From Bacillus_BA songklensis (GTDB taxonomy: Bacteria > Bacillota > Bacilli > Bacillales > Bacillaceae_H): a stretch of 64,000 bases of DNA. Shown here piece by piece: positions 8,895 through 17,381 of the stretch. The notes beneath the pieces are model-generated. The model was not told where the DNA came from. It worked only from the letters and a program-made list of their open reading frames with translations, and did no database searches. Position 1 is the stretch's first letter. Each line of letters starts with the position of its first letter. The stretch is from positions 620,001 through 684,000 of the forward strand of contig NZ_JBHRZT010000072.1 in the NCBI RefSeq assembly GCF_042649685.1. The letters run 5' to 3'. The translations under genes and the position numbers were made by a program.

Positions 8895-10718
8895 ATGAAA
8901 GAAACTTTAACTCACCGCCAACTTCAGTCTTTAATCCATGTTTCCAACGTATTAAATACATCATTAGATATCGATACCATTATTGATTCGATTATGATTG
9001 AAACTATTTCTGTCGTAGATGCCGCGGGCGGCGGATCTTTATGGCTATATGATACCAACCAGAACTGTATTATCGCTAAATCAGCTCAAGGTTTATTTTA
9101 TCCGCAGATTTTTAGACAAATTCGACTAAAAGCCGGTGAATCCATGACCGGTATGACCTTTGCTGCAAGAGAATGCCGCATTTTTCCTAATGAGGAAGAA
9201 ATAAAAAAAGCTCTGACAACTTTATCCGCACACAATTATGATTTATTAAAAAGGTCTATTCCAAACAATTTTAAATTTACATCCGTGATTTGCTCTCCCA
9301 TTCTGCTGAAAGGTGACTGCATCGGGGTTATTACTTTGGACTCTTTTCAACAATCTTTACACTTCAAGCAAGAAGATATTAATCTTTTGAAAGCGATTTG
9401 CCATCAGGCTGCCGTAGCTTTAGAGAAATCCAGCCTTTACCGGGAAAAGGAGAAAACCGTGCGCAAGCTTTCCCATTCTATTGAGATACACAGGAGCTTA
9501 GCCAATCTTGTTCTGCAGGGGGAAGGTCTTCATTCAATCATTAAATATATACATCAAACGATCGGTCAGCACACTCTTCTATTCGATGATTTAGGGGAAC
9601 TTATTGCTTCAGCCTATGATTCTTCCCTTTCTGATGAAATTCTCAATTTTATTAAACAACAGGCCAAACATATCATCGGGTCACTTGAAAATTCTCGCTC
9701 TGTTACAGAAATTGAGATAGATGGAGAGCTCTATCAATTGGTGGCATTATCCCTTGGATCAAAACCTAAATTTCTTGGCATATTAATAATCCTTTCCACC
9801 CAAAAAATGAGTGAAGTGGATATCGCTGCCCTCGAACATGCTTGTACCGTCATTTCTCTTGAACTAGTCAAAGAACAGGCCGTATTTGATACCCAACAAA
9901 GACTGAAGGGAGAATTGGTCACTAAGCTTTTTTCAGGACAAATGGATGAAACGCTTATTCAAAAGGCAAAGAATTTGAATTTTGACCCCACTCGGAACTA
10001 TGTTGCCATTATTATTAATTTTGGCGATATCCCGAATAAGCAGAAAAACCTTGGAGATAGCATGATGAGGAATGTCATACAAATTGCTAACCAAGTGTTC
10101 CTTGAAAAACATCCACAAGGCATGGCAGTAAGAAATGAGAATCAAATCGTGGTCCTTCTCTCCTTTCATTCAAAGGCATCTTCATCTAACATTATCTCTC
10201 AAATAAAAGAGCTGGCGGGATGGTTCCAGGAGGAGATTCACTCAAAAAATTACGAAACAGAAGTTACCGTTGGCATTGGGAGGGTTAAACCAGGATTGCT
10301 TTATGTTCATAAGTCATTGCAAGAAGCTACAAAGTGCTTAAAATTTATCCAAAGCTATAATTTTGAAAATAAAGTACTCAGTTATACAGATCTTGGTGTC
10401 CAGAGATTCATACTGCAAAATCCCGAAGAAGAATTGATAGATTATATCCATGAAGTGTTGGGCCCCCTCATTGAATATGAGCATTCGCGAAAAGGAGAAC
10501 TTTTAATGACTCTTTTTGTTTATTTAGAACGGAATCAAAATGTGAAGAAGGCTGCGGATGCCTTACATATCCATACTAACACCTTGAACTACCGTTTAAA
10601 GCGAATTGAAGAAATTCTCTTAATCAACCTGACGGATAGTAAACAATTATTCAATATTCATTTAGCGATAAGTATATATCAGTATATAAAAAATAAAGCT
10701 TCATTACCCCAAAATTAA
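8895..10718 (+). CDS. GAF-domain PucR/CdaR-family transcriptional regulator
   Basis: A 607-residue regulator. Residues about 10-175 form a GAF sensor domain (LIHVSNVLNTSLDIDTIID through ICHQAAVALEKS). The middle resembles the CdaR/PucR linker domain that precedes the DNA-binding part (TVGIGRVKPGLLYVHKSLQEA). The C-terminus carries the PucR-type helix-turn-helix, FVYLERNQNVKKAADALHIH followed by TNTLNYRLKRIEEIL. It is divergent from the acyl-CoA operon and therefore is the prime candidate to control it in response to a small ligand, perhaps an acyl-CoA or branched-chain acid. GGTAGATAAGGATG precedes the start, a modest ribosome binding site. Ligand and target are inferred. Confidence 0.85.
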   Translation: MKETLTHRQLQSLIHVSNVLNTSLDIDTIIDSIMIETISVVDAAGGGSLWLYDTNQNCIIAKSAQGLFYPQIFRQIRLKAGESMTGMTFAARECRIFPNEEEIKKALTTLSAHNYDLLKRSIPNNFKFTSVICSPILLKGDCIGVITLDSFQQSLHFKQEDINLLKAICHQAAVALEKSSLYREKEKTVRKLSHSIEIHRSLANLVLQGEGLHSIIKYIHQTIGQHTLLFDDLGELIASAYDSSLSDEILNFIKQQAKHIIGSLENSRSVTEIEIDGELYQLVALSLGSKPKFLGILIILSTQKMSEVDIAALEHACTVISLELVKEQAVFDTQQRLKGELVTKLFSGQMDETLIQKAKNLNFDPTRNYVAIIINFGDIPNKQKNLGDSMMRNVIQIANQVFLEKHPQGMAVRNENQIVVLLSFHSKASSSNIISQIKELAGWFQEEIHSKNYETEVTVGIGRVKPGLLYVHKSLQEATKCLKFIQSYNFENKVLSYTDLGVQRFILQNPEEELIDYIHEVLGPLIEYEHSRKGELLMTLFVYLERNQNVKKAADALHIHTNTLNYRLKRIEEILLINLTDSKQLFNIHLAISIYQYIKNKASLPQN

Positions 10719-10845
10719 AAGCTGGATCTGTATCTATATGAGGCCAGATAGTTCCAAAAGAATTAAGAGTGTGGTCAAAATTGTGGTCATGCGGTCAATT
10801 CCGTGTTCAAACAAAAGGGGCTGACTCAAAAATATATTTTTCTGT

Positions 10846-10898
10846 GATGGGCCGTCACCGCCATGCTAGATTTTCCTGGATTTTTATGACGGTCCATC
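10846..10898. repeat. Imperfect palindrome, part of a dispersed hairpin family
   Basis: GATGGGCCGTCA at 10846-10857 pairs with TGACGGTCCATC at 10887-10898 with one mismatch. The loop contains GATTTTCCTGGATTTT. A related element in opposite orientation occurs at 23338-23398. Just upstream (10821-10830) is CTGACTCAAAAA, resembling the left arm of the terminator hairpins at 13.26, 22.67 and 23.29 kb. It lies between convergent genes and may act as a terminator. Confidence 0.5.
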
Positions 10899-10922
10899 GC
10901 AGGAGGGTGTGCCAAAAGTATG

Positions 10923-11294
10923 TTACTTCAGTTTATCATTTAAAACGCTCTCCTCTAAGACAGCAAATTTATCACCATATACTTTGGTAATATGTTTTTC
11001 TCCCCATGCACATAAAGAGTCTAAAATATTTTGTAAACTCCATCCATATTCACTGAGCTCATATTCCACTTTTGGAGGAACTTGATTATGAACAATACGA
11101 TTAATCACTCCATCTTCTTCTAACTCGCGTAATTGTTGGGTTAACATTTTTTGTGTAATGCCCGGCATAAGGCGTTTCAGTTCACTTGTACGTTTTTTGC
11201 CGTGTGTTAGATGGCAAAGAATAACGCATTTCCATTTTCCCCCTATTACTTCCAGTGTTGCTTCAACGGAAATATTGTACTTCTTTTTCTGCAT
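10923..11294 (-). CDS. HxlR-family winged-helix transcriptional regulator
   Basis: The product from the ATG at 11294 has 123 residues, typical of HxlR proteins. The family signature is visible: ATLEVIGGKWKCVILCHLTHGKKR, then the recognition region GITQKMLTQQLRELEEDGVI and the wing PPKVEYELSEYG. The chosen start has GAGGAGGAA six bases upstream; nine extra in-frame codons lack such a site. It is divergent from an MFS efflux gene and an aldo-keto reductase remnant, the usual neighbours of HxlR regulators that respond to electrophiles or redox stress. There is a cysteine in CVILC that could act as a sensor, which is inference. Confidence 0.9.
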   Translation of the reverse strand: MQKKKYNISVEATLEVIGGKWKCVILCHLTHGKKRTSELKRLMPGITQKMLTQQLRELEEDGVINRIVHNQVPPKVEYELSEYGWSLQNILDSLCAWGEKHITKVYGDKFAVLEESVLNDKLK

Positions 11295-11309
11295 ATTCTT
11301 CCTCCTCAT

Positions 11310-11367
11310 CGATAGGTACAAAAAAGTACCTATCGAACTTTTTAGTACCTATAGCACTTAAAAGTGC
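11310..11367. promoter_or_regulatory. Probable HxlR operator: two palindromes in the divergent promoter region
   Basis: CGATAGGTAC (11310-11319) and GTACCTATCG (11326-11335) form a perfect 10-bp inverted repeat with a six-A spacer, directly over the leader of the HxlR gene. A partial copy AGTACCTATAG follows at 11344, and GCACTT-AA-AAGTGC (11354-11367) is a second palindrome. The arrangement fits an autoregulated HxlR protein that also controls the divergent MFS gene. Binding is inferred from position and symmetry. Confidence 0.6.
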
Positions 11368-11497
11368 GTACTTTTCTTTGTGACCCATATATCTCATAAT
11401 AACATTTGCCGGCTGATTTTCACCATACTCTTTTAATTATATAGTTTGCTTGAAAAGATTGAATAATACAACAAGACAATGATTAGGAGGAGAAAAA

Positions 11498-12691
11498 ATG
11501 ACTTTAGATAAAAAACGAAGTACATTGGCACTGTTGGCACTAGCAGTGAGTGCATTTGCAATTGGAACAACAGAATTCATCAGTGTGGGACTATTGCCGC
11601 TTATAGCCCAAGATTTAAAAATTACTGTCACAACAGCCGGGTTAACCGTTTCTTTATATGCTTTAGGGGTGACATTTGGGGCACCCATCCTAACGTCTTT
11701 AACATCTAATATGTCACGTAAATCTTTATTGCTTTGGATTATGATTATTTTTATTGTTGGTAATAGTATTGCTGCCAGCGCTGCAAGTATTGGTATTTTA
11801 CTAGTTGCTCGTGTCATTTCTGCGCTTTCGCATGGTGTATTTATGTCGATTGGTTCTACTATTGCTGCTGATTTGGTACCAGAAAACCGTCGAGCGAGTG
11901 CTATTGCCATTATGTTTACAGGGCTCACAGTAGCAACTGTTACTGGTGTTCCTTTTGGTACGTTTATTGGACAACTATTTGGCTGGAGAACTTCTTTTAT
12001 GGCCATTGTTGTAGTGGGGATCATTGCCTTAATTGCTAACAGCATGCTTGTTCCATCCGATTTGCGAAAAGGTACCCGTACAACGTTCCGTGATCAGTTT
12101 AAACTGATTACAAACGGCCGCTTACTCCTTTTATTTATTATTACAGCCTTAGGATATGGAGGTACATTCGTCGTCTTTACTTATTTATCTCCATTACTGC
12201 AAGATATAACAGGATTTAAGGAAGGAACTGTTGCTCTTATTTTGCTTGTCTACGGGGTTGCAATTGCGATCGGTAACGTGATTGGCGGAAAGGCGGCTAA
12301 CCGCAATCCAATTGGTGCATTATTCTATATGTTTATTGTGCAAGCAGTTGTGCTCTTTATTTTAATGTTCACGGCTCCATTTAAGGCAGCTGGTTTAATT
12401 ACAATTATCTTGATGGGGTTATTAGCTTTTATGAACGTACCGGGACTGCAAGTATATGTAGTGATGCTAGCTGAACGTTTTGTACCGAGTGCAGTAGACG
12501 TGGCATCTGCTATCAATATTGCTGCGTTTAACGCCGGAATTGCCATTGGATCTTATTTGGGTGGTGTAATTACAGATTCTATTGGACTCATTCACACCGC
12601 TTGGATAGGGGCATTGATGGTTCTAGGAGCCGTGATCCTAACAGGTTGGAGTCGAGCCCTGGAGCGAAAAGATCAAAAAAGTGTAGTGTAG
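11498..12691 (+). CDS. MFS efflux transporter (AraJ/drug-proton antiporter type)
   Basis: A 397-residue polytopic membrane protein with about 12 hydrophobic segments. The start ALAVSAFAIGTTEFISVGLLP is the hallmark of the AraJ/YdhP-like DHA1 family, and the motif-A-like region LTSNMSRKSLLLW follows the second segment. VENRRASAIAIMFTGLTVATVTG, with its GVP after the fifth segment, resembles the antiporter motif C. The ribosome binding site is AGGAGG. It is probably a proton-driven exporter of small organic compounds, controlled by the divergent HxlR regulator and co-transcribed with the damaged aldo-keto reductase gene downstream (54 bp gap). Substrate unknown. Confidence 0.88.
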   Translation: MTLDKKRSTLALLALAVSAFAIGTTEFISVGLLPLIAQDLKITVTTAGLTVSLYALGVTFGAPILTSLTSNMSRKSLLLWIMIIFIVGNSIAASAASIGILLVARVISALSHGVFMSIGSTIAADLVPENRRASAIAIMFTGLTVATVTGVPFGTFIGQLFGWRTSFMAIVVVGIIALIANSMLVPSDLRKGTRTTFRDQFKLITNGRLLLLFIITALGYGGTFVVFTYLSPLLQDITGFKEGTVALILLVYGVAIAIGNVIGGKAANRNPIGALFYMFIVQAVVLFILMFTAPFKAAGLITIILMGLLAFMNVPGLQVYVVMLAERFVPSAVDVASAINIAAFNAGIAIGSYLGGVITDSIGLIHTAWIGALMVLGAVILTGWSRALERKDQKSVV

Positions 12692-12745
12692 AAAGCAATA
12701 CAGTTCGAATCCAATTTCAATTCATAACAATTAGGAGGTCAATTT

Positions 12746-13250
12746 ATGATAGCAAAAAATTCACAAGATACAACAGCTTTGCATAACGGTGTAAAAATGC
12801 CCTGGTTTGGTATCGGGGTGTTTAAAGTAGAAGAAGGTCCTGAGTTAGTTAATGCTGTAAAAACAGCCATTAAACATGGTTATCGTAGTGTTGATACAGC
12901 AGCTATTTATGGAAATGAAGAGGGAGTCGGACAAGGTATCCGTGAAGGGATGAAAGAAGCTGGCATTTCTAAAGAAGATTTATTTGTGACATCGAAAGTT
13001 TGGAATTTACTAGATAATCAGGTCCTACAAGAGAATCGCGAATAAGTATGACAAATCTGTTGCTCAAGTCATTTTACGTTGGGACTTGCAAAACGGCGTC
13101 GTAACCATTCCAAAATCTACAAAAGAACATCGAATTGTTGAAAACGGGGCGGTCTTTGATTTTGAGTTAACGAAAGAAGATATGGAACGGATTGATGGCC
13201 TGAATCAGAATCAGCGAGTCGGTCCAGATCCAGATAATATAGATTTTTAA
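12746..13250 (+). pseudogene. Aldo/keto reductase, internally deleted and frameshifted
   Basis: The first 100 codons read as a YtbE-like aldo-keto reductase: HGYRSVDTAAIYGNEEGVG contains the catalytic aspartate and tyrosine. After TSKVWN near residue 91 the sequence jumps to LLDNQVLQ, which in full-length relatives lies over 100 residues further on, so an in-frame deletion removed the central barrel including the lysine and histidine of the active site. Then one extra base (GAGA where GAA is expected, near 13031) shifts the frame; the C-terminal part continues in another frame with NKYDKSVAQVILRWDLQNG through GPDPDNIDF and stops at 13248-13250. A good GGAGG site remains. The gene is almost certainly non-functional. 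Confidence 0.85.
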
Positions 13251-13258
13251 TAAAGAGA

Positions 13259-13297
13259 ATGACTCAAAAGGTGTAAGAAGCATACCTTTTGAGTCAT
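13259..13297 (+). terminator. Hairpin terminator of the recurrent GACTCAAAAGGT family
   Basis: ATGACTCAAAAGGT and ACCTTTTGAGTCAT form a perfect 14-bp stem just after the aldo-keto reductase remnant. The same arms recur after sspP (23291-23336) and in variant form after sspO and cotM. Confidence 0.75.
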
Positions 13298-13499
13298 CCC
13301 CCGTTAGAAAAACCCCTCTTGTTTCACTTCTAGAGAGGTTTACAGAAGCCGGATTCCGGGAAGTTATGTTCAGACTACTCTTCCAATCCTTATAAAAACT
13401 ATATAAATCCATTTTTATTTTTCGACATCAGCTTTTGCTTTTTAAGCTACTTACCGTTTTTCTGTCTTTACATCTTGAATAGGCTGAAAAGGTTTTCGT

Positions 13500-13592
13500 A
13501 TAAGCATTTGCCAAGAGACCGTAAGGTTGTTTGGCAAATGCTTATGCGTTGAAAATCTGACATGGCTGCTTTTTGCCATGTCGGATTTTCAA
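13500..13592. other. Two adjacent strong hairpins in a gene-free stretch
   Basis: ATAAGCATTTGCCAA (13500-13514) and TTGGCAAATGCTTAT (13531-13545) are perfect complements. Three bases on, TTGAAAATCTGACATGG (13549-13565) pairs with CCATGTCGGATTTTCAA (13576-13592) with one mismatch. No coding region explains them. They could be bidirectional terminators between the converging units or a structured RNA; no clear T-tract follows either. Confidence 0.5.
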
Positions 13593-13685
13593 TGTGGATT
13601 TATATAAATGACGAAGGAAAATCGTAAACTCAAAAAATAGGGAAAAGGAAAGAGCATCATCATAAAAAATACTAACAGCATAATC

Positions 13686-13847
13686 TCAAGAATTACGAGT
13701 GTTTTTTACTTCCTTTATACGATCTAAAAAAGCTTTTTGTTTTTTTCGTTTTTTTATTTTAGTTTTAAATTTTCCTCTAAGGATATCATCCGCTAACAAA
13801 TAAATAACCAAAAACCCTATTAAGTAAAAGTAAATGCTCATCTTCAT
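13686..13847 (-). CDS. Small membrane protein, 53 residues, unrecognised
   Basis: A short reading frame beginning MKMSIYFYLIGFLVIYLL, followed by ADDILRGKFKTK and a very basic tail rich in lysine. One N-terminal membrane segment with a positively charged cytoplasmic tail is predicted. GGTAGGG lies a few bases before the ATG. I do not recognise a family. The hydrophobic-then-basic pattern is consistent with a real small membrane protein, but the low-complexity A/T content of the tail could also be chance. Confidence 0.4.
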   Translation of the reverse strand: MKMSIYFYLIGFLVIYLLADDILRGKFKTKIKKRKKQKAFLDRIKEVKNTRNS

Positions 13848-14140
13848 CCCTACCCACATCCTTTTAGTTATTATTTATTCGATAGCAAGTATCATTCACC
13901 TTTTCAGTTATCAATGAAAATATTGAATGTAAACTAATATCCAAAAAGTTTACATGAACATGAAAAAGCCGCCTGTTCATAAGACAGACGACTTTGTTAG
14001 TTACCATAAACGGTGTTCCCGGCAATTTTTGAGAAGCAAAGAAGGCCGGGCCTAATTGGATACAGGCTTTCCATTTGTTCATCGAGATGTACTTTTACGA
14101 ATCATATGGAACCTCGGTTTATCGTAAGTTAGGACTGAAT

Positions 14141-15388
14141 TTATACTAAAGAAGGTTGTCTTTCCTCCGCCAACGCTAATAGGCGCTCTTTCACCTGTTC
14201 CGCATTAACAAGCTTTTGCGAAACACCTGTTTCCATGGCAGCGTGAGCAACGGCTGCCGCTACATGAGCTGCCACCCTAAGGTCAAATGGATCTGGAATC
14301 ACATAATCGGCGTGAAGGTCTTCATCAGCAATTAATCCGGCAATCGCATGAACGGCTGCCAGTTTCATTTCTTCGTTGATTTCTTTTGCATGAACGTCCA
14401 AAGCACCGCGGAAAATACCAGGGAATGCGAGTACGTTATTAACCTGATTTGGAAAATCAGAACGGCCTGTCCCGACTACGAGTGCTCCAGCCTCCTTTGC
14501 ATCTTCCGGCATAATTTCTGGCACCGGATTGGCCATGGCAAAAATGATCGGATCATGATTCATGGAACGAATCATGTCTTTCGTGACCGCACCTGCGGCT
14601 GATACCCCGACAAACACATCCGCTCCCACAAGAGCATCTGCTAATGTCCCTTGTTTTTGTTCTTGATTGGTGATACGAGCCATTTCCTCTTTAAATGGAT
14701 TCATTCCAAACGGGCGTCCTTCATAAATGATGCCTTTTGTATCACATAAAATGACGTCTTTTACGCCCATATGCAGCAGCAACTTGACAATCGCCACGCC
14801 GGCAGCACCGGCACCGTTTGCCACAACACGAATCTCTTCAATTTTTTTGTCAACCAGTTTCAGAGCATTAAGTAATCCAGCAGCGGTGACAATGGCTGTA
14901 CCATGCTGATCATCATGGAAAATCGGAATATTACAAGCCTTGCGCAGCCGATCCTCAATTTCAAAGCATTGCGGTGCTGCGATGTCTTCTAAGTTCACTC
15001 CGCCAAACGTCGGCTCCAATAATTTAACCACTTCCACAATCTTGTCCGGATCCGTTGTATCCAAGCAAATCGGGAATGCATCCACATCCGCAAACGATTT
15101 GAATAACAAGGCTTTCCCTTCCATGACCGGCATGGCCGCTTTCGGACCGATATTTCCAAGGCCGAGTACGGCTGTTCCGTCCGAAACAACGGCCACCAGA
15201 TTTCCCTTCATGGTGTACTCATACGCTTTGCTTTCATCTTCATGAATGTCCAAGCATGGCTCCGCTACACCTGGAGAATAAGCAAGACTTAAATCTTTCG
15301 CATTGCGTACAGGAACTTTTGAATGAACACCAAGCTTTCCTCGATTTTCCTTGTGCATCTTTAATGCTTCTTCACGTAAAGTTGACAT
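14141..15388 (-). CDS. ytsJ: Malic enzyme (YtsJ-type, decarboxylating malate dehydrogenase)
   Basis: A 415-residue bacterial small-type malic enzyme converting malate to pyruvate and CO2 with NAD(P)H production. The N-terminal KVPVRNAKDLSLAYSPGVA, the substrate-binding TDPDKIVEVVKLLEPTFGG, the metal ligand region NLEDIAAPQCFEIE with IFHDDQHGTAIV, and the nucleotide loop ANGAGAAGVAIVKLLL are all present. Length and features match B. subtilis YtsJ, the main NADP-dependent isoform. The product feeds the TCA/pyruvate node alongside aconitase further on. Start at 15388 has GGAGAG upstream. It stands alone, with no obvious operon partner. Confidence 0.93.
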   Translation of the reverse strand: MSTLREEALKMHKENRGKLGVHSKVPVRNAKDLSLAYSPGVAEPCLDIHEDESKAYEYTMKGNLVAVVSDGTAVLGLGNIGPKAAMPVMEGKALLFKSFADVDAFPICLDTTDPDKIVEVVKLLEPTFGGVNLEDIAAPQCFEIEDRLRKACNIPIFHDDQHGTAIVTAAGLLNALKLVDKKIEEIRVVANGAGAAGVAIVKLLLHMGVKDVILCDTKGIIYEGRPFGMNPFKEEMARITNQEQKQGTLADALVGADVFVGVSAAGAVTKDMIRSMNHDPIIFAMANPVPEIMPEDAKEAGALVVGTGRSDFPNQVNNVLAFPGIFRGALDVHAKEINEEMKLAAVHAIAGLIADEDLHADYVIPDPFDLRVAAHVAAAVAHAAMETGVSQKLVNAEQVKERLLALAEERQPSLV

Positions 15389-15475
15389 ATCATGTCTCTC
15401 CTTTTTTTGAATTTAATATACATTTATTGTAATAAACAAAGAGTTAAGAAACTCTCAGATCTCCCGGGAAAGGCC

Positions 15476-15634
15476 TTAAGCAGCAGCTAAAGCAAAACAA
15501 TAATCATGAAAGTAAACAACCTCGGAAAGAATCTTGCAGCCTTGAATGGTCCTGAAAGCTTCTCTTGCTTCTTTTTCTGTGTTAAATTCAAACATGGCCT
15601 TGTTTTCCTTTGAGTAGACGGTGATTACCCACAT
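15476..15634 (-). CDS. Small conserved-looking protein, 52 residues
   Basis: Reads MWVITVYSKENKAMFEFN and continues TEKEAREAFRTIQGCKILSE, ending in a string of alanines. GGAGGA lies eight bases before the start. The pattern (beta strand, then the helix EKEAREAFRTI, then a strand) resembles half of a small ferredoxin-like fold and is not low complexity, which supports a true gene. I cannot name a family. It sits 87 bp upstream of the malic enzyme start on the same strand and could be its own transcript. Confidence 0.6.
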   Translation of the reverse strand: MWVITVYSKENKAMFEFNTEKEAREAFRTIQGCKILSEVVYFHDYCFALAAA

Positions 15635-15808
15635 GAAAAGCTTCCTCCAATTAAAAGATTATTTTTCCCCTTTTTCATAGCATATCTAAGAGGCAACAAA
15701 AGATATTATGAGCAATATGAGGCAAAATGGAAACACTTTCTACAAAAGAAGTCAAAATGTTACAAAATGCAACGATGTTTAATAGAGTTAACCTATACAA
15801 ACCAATTC

Positions 15809-15914
15809 GATGTGGCCAAATGAGTAAATTCATAAAAATAGATGGCTTAGAAACCTTTATATCACAAGGTTTTAGCCATCTTTTTACTGTAAGTTATTCT
15901 GCCTTTTCCAGCAT
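15809..15914. repeat. 106-bp repeat, copy 1 (about 90 percent identical to 18066-18171)
   Basis: The stretch from GATGTGGCCAAATGAG to TTTTCCAGCAT is nearly the same as 18066-18171. It contains a hairpin (GATGGCTTAGAAACC paired with GGTTTTAGCCATC and a T-run) and the last codons, complement strand, of a small FbpB-like gene (MLEKAE then stop). Copy 2 is joined to the whole small gene, so copy 1 looks like a 3'-end remnant left by duplication or rearrangement. It serves here as a terminator next to the PgpA-like gene. Confidence 0.7.
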
Positions 15915-15941
15915 CGACCAATTATCAGTGTGCGAAACAAG

Positions 15942-16454
15942 TTAGCTTTCTTTTATCCGTTTTCGATTATGTGCAATTCGCGATGCAGTTGCTGCTGCGA
16001 GTGCTCCAACAATATCATCTAAAAAGGTATGTACTTTTCCGCTGCTTTTATCGTTCAATTGCTTTAAAATACCCGGTTTAATTCGATCAATATAGCCATA
16101 GTTTGTAAAACCGATGCTTCCATATACATTTAAAATAGATAAAGCCAACACTTCATCCACACCATACAAACTATCGTCTACTTTTATAATATCTTGCAGC
16201 GGCTCTCTTGCACCTCCAGCTTCCACTAAACAATCTAATTGAATACCCGTTAAGATTGTATTTTGTACTTCTCGTTTTTCTAACACGAGTTTTACTTGCT
16301 CTTCACAATACGCTTCTGTGAGCTCTGGATAAAAGTCTTTTTGTAAAAAATAAACAAGCTCCCCAATATCTTTAGTTGTTACCCCGCGTTCTTCTAACCA
16401 AGCAATTGCAGCATTCCCGATCACTTCTTCACTATGTTTCGTATCTTGGCCCAT
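15942..16454 (-). CDS. yutG: Phosphatidylglycerophosphatase A family protein (YutG-like)
   Basis: A 170-residue PgpA-family protein. Family features include IQLDCLVEAGGAREPLQDIIKVDDSLYGVDEVLALSI (positions about 72-108) and the C-terminal VHTFLDDIVGALAAATASRIAHNRKR. This Gram-positive version lacks long membrane segments, as is usual for YutG. It is expected to dephosphorylate phosphatidylglycerol phosphate or act on related substrates at the membrane surface. AAAAGGAG precedes the ATG. The gene stands alone, 27 bp from the repeat with a terminator hairpin. Confidence 0.85.
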   Translation of the reverse strand: MGQDTKHSEEVIGNAAIAWLEERGVTTKDIGELVYFLQKDFYPELTEAYCEEQVKLVLEKREVQNTILTGIQLDCLVEAGGAREPLQDIIKVDDSLYGVDEVLALSILNVYGSIGFTNYGYIDRIKPGILKQLNDKSSGKVHTFLDDIVGALAAATASRIAHNRKRIKES

Positions 16455-16797
16455 ACTTTCACGCTCCTTTTCAACTTTAGCCTTTCACGAACAAATAAAA
16501 GTATGCGCCCATTCTTAATAGCATTCTCTTAGTGCTACGGCTGGGACAGGAAGGTCGTTTCGATTTGGCATCCGTTAGGTGCTACTGTGGGTGTTCCCTG
16601 ATGATGAACATCATCGAGCATGGAACATGTGTAACATCTGATGTAATTAAAGGAGGAATCATTTGATATAATTTATCCGGAAACCCAAAAACCGGTTTTT
16701 ACAAATGCTGTTTAAAAGCAGTATATCTAAAGCGACGATATTAAACAATATAAACAGAATTTAGCTGATAATCGGTAATCTGCCAGGAGGTTTTAGA
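16455..16797. other. 343-bp intergenic region
   Basis: No gene is seen. It divides the minus-strand yutG from the plus-strand DUF3231 gene, so it should hold both promoters. It ends with the ribosome binding site CAGGAGG of the downstream gene. CCGGAAACCCAAAAACCGG near 16677-16695 is a small imperfect palindrome. Nothing else is recognised. Confidence 0.4.
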
Positions 16798-17271
16798 ATG
16801 AGCACTTCAAAACATATACCCATCACATCAACGGAATTAGCAACTTTATGGACGACCTATCAGGAAAAAACCATGATCATGAGATTTTTAGAGTACTTTC
16901 TTGAAAATGATGAAAATGATCAACAAATATTTCAGCTTCATTACAATCGTGCAGTCGAGAGCGTAGAATTAATTAAGAATATTTTTCAACATGAAGGGGC
17001 AGCTATTCCTATTGGTTTTACTGAAAACGATGTAAATAAAGGAGCTCCTAAGTTATACGATTATATGTTTGATGTCATGTATTTACGATTAATGGCCCAA
17101 ATAGAGACCGGCCTTTTTTCGCTCTATTCCAACATGTCCTACCGTAAAGATATAAGACATTTTTTCAAACGTTTGACCGCAGAAGCACAAGAGGCGTATG
17201 ATCAGTCGACCCATTTATTATTAGAGACAGGAGTGATTTCTCGTCCCCCTTATGTGTCAAGTTGCATTTGA
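16798..17271 (+). CDS. DUF3231-type protein, single-repeat or truncated form
   Basis: The 157-residue product matches one half of the DUF3231 family: ITSTELATLWTTYQEKTM near the start, then HEGAAIPIGFTENDVNKGAPKLYD, MYLRLMAQIETGLFSLY, and RKDIRHFFKRLTAEAQE, ending ISRPPYVSS. Family members in Bacillus usually have two such repeats and about 330 residues; here a stop follows the first repeat and the DNA beyond does not encode a second. It is a helical, ferritin-like fold of unknown role, often induced in stress or sporulation. A strong GGAGG site is present, so the short protein may be made. Confidence 0.75.
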   Translation: MSTSKHIPITSTELATLWTTYQEKTMIMRFLEYFLENDENDQQIFQLHYNRAVESVELIKNIFQHEGAAIPIGFTENDVNKGAPKLYDYMFDVMYLRLMAQIETGLFSLYSNMSYRKDIRHFFKRLTAEAQEAYDQSTHLLLETGVISRPPYVSSCI

Positions 17272-17381
17272 GAAGGTGTCTGCTGCTACCTTATAAACAC
17301 AAAATACAAGAAGTACTAGAAAACAAATCCAAACATAATCCTTTCTGTTTTTCTCAAACTAATGTTACTGGGGGAATCAAG

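Noticed and set aside
11437..12045. A 202-codon open frame opposite the MFS gene
   Set aside because: It is antisense to a clear transporter gene, has low-complexity content and no ribosome binding site; it follows from the codon use of the plus-strand gene.
13864..14082. 72-codon frame on the minus strand
   Set aside because: No ribosome binding site and no coding character; probably chance in an A/T-rich gap.
15727..15945. 72-codon frame on the plus strand over the 106-bp repeat
   Set aside because: It runs through the terminator hairpin and the FbpB-like remnant; not a gene.
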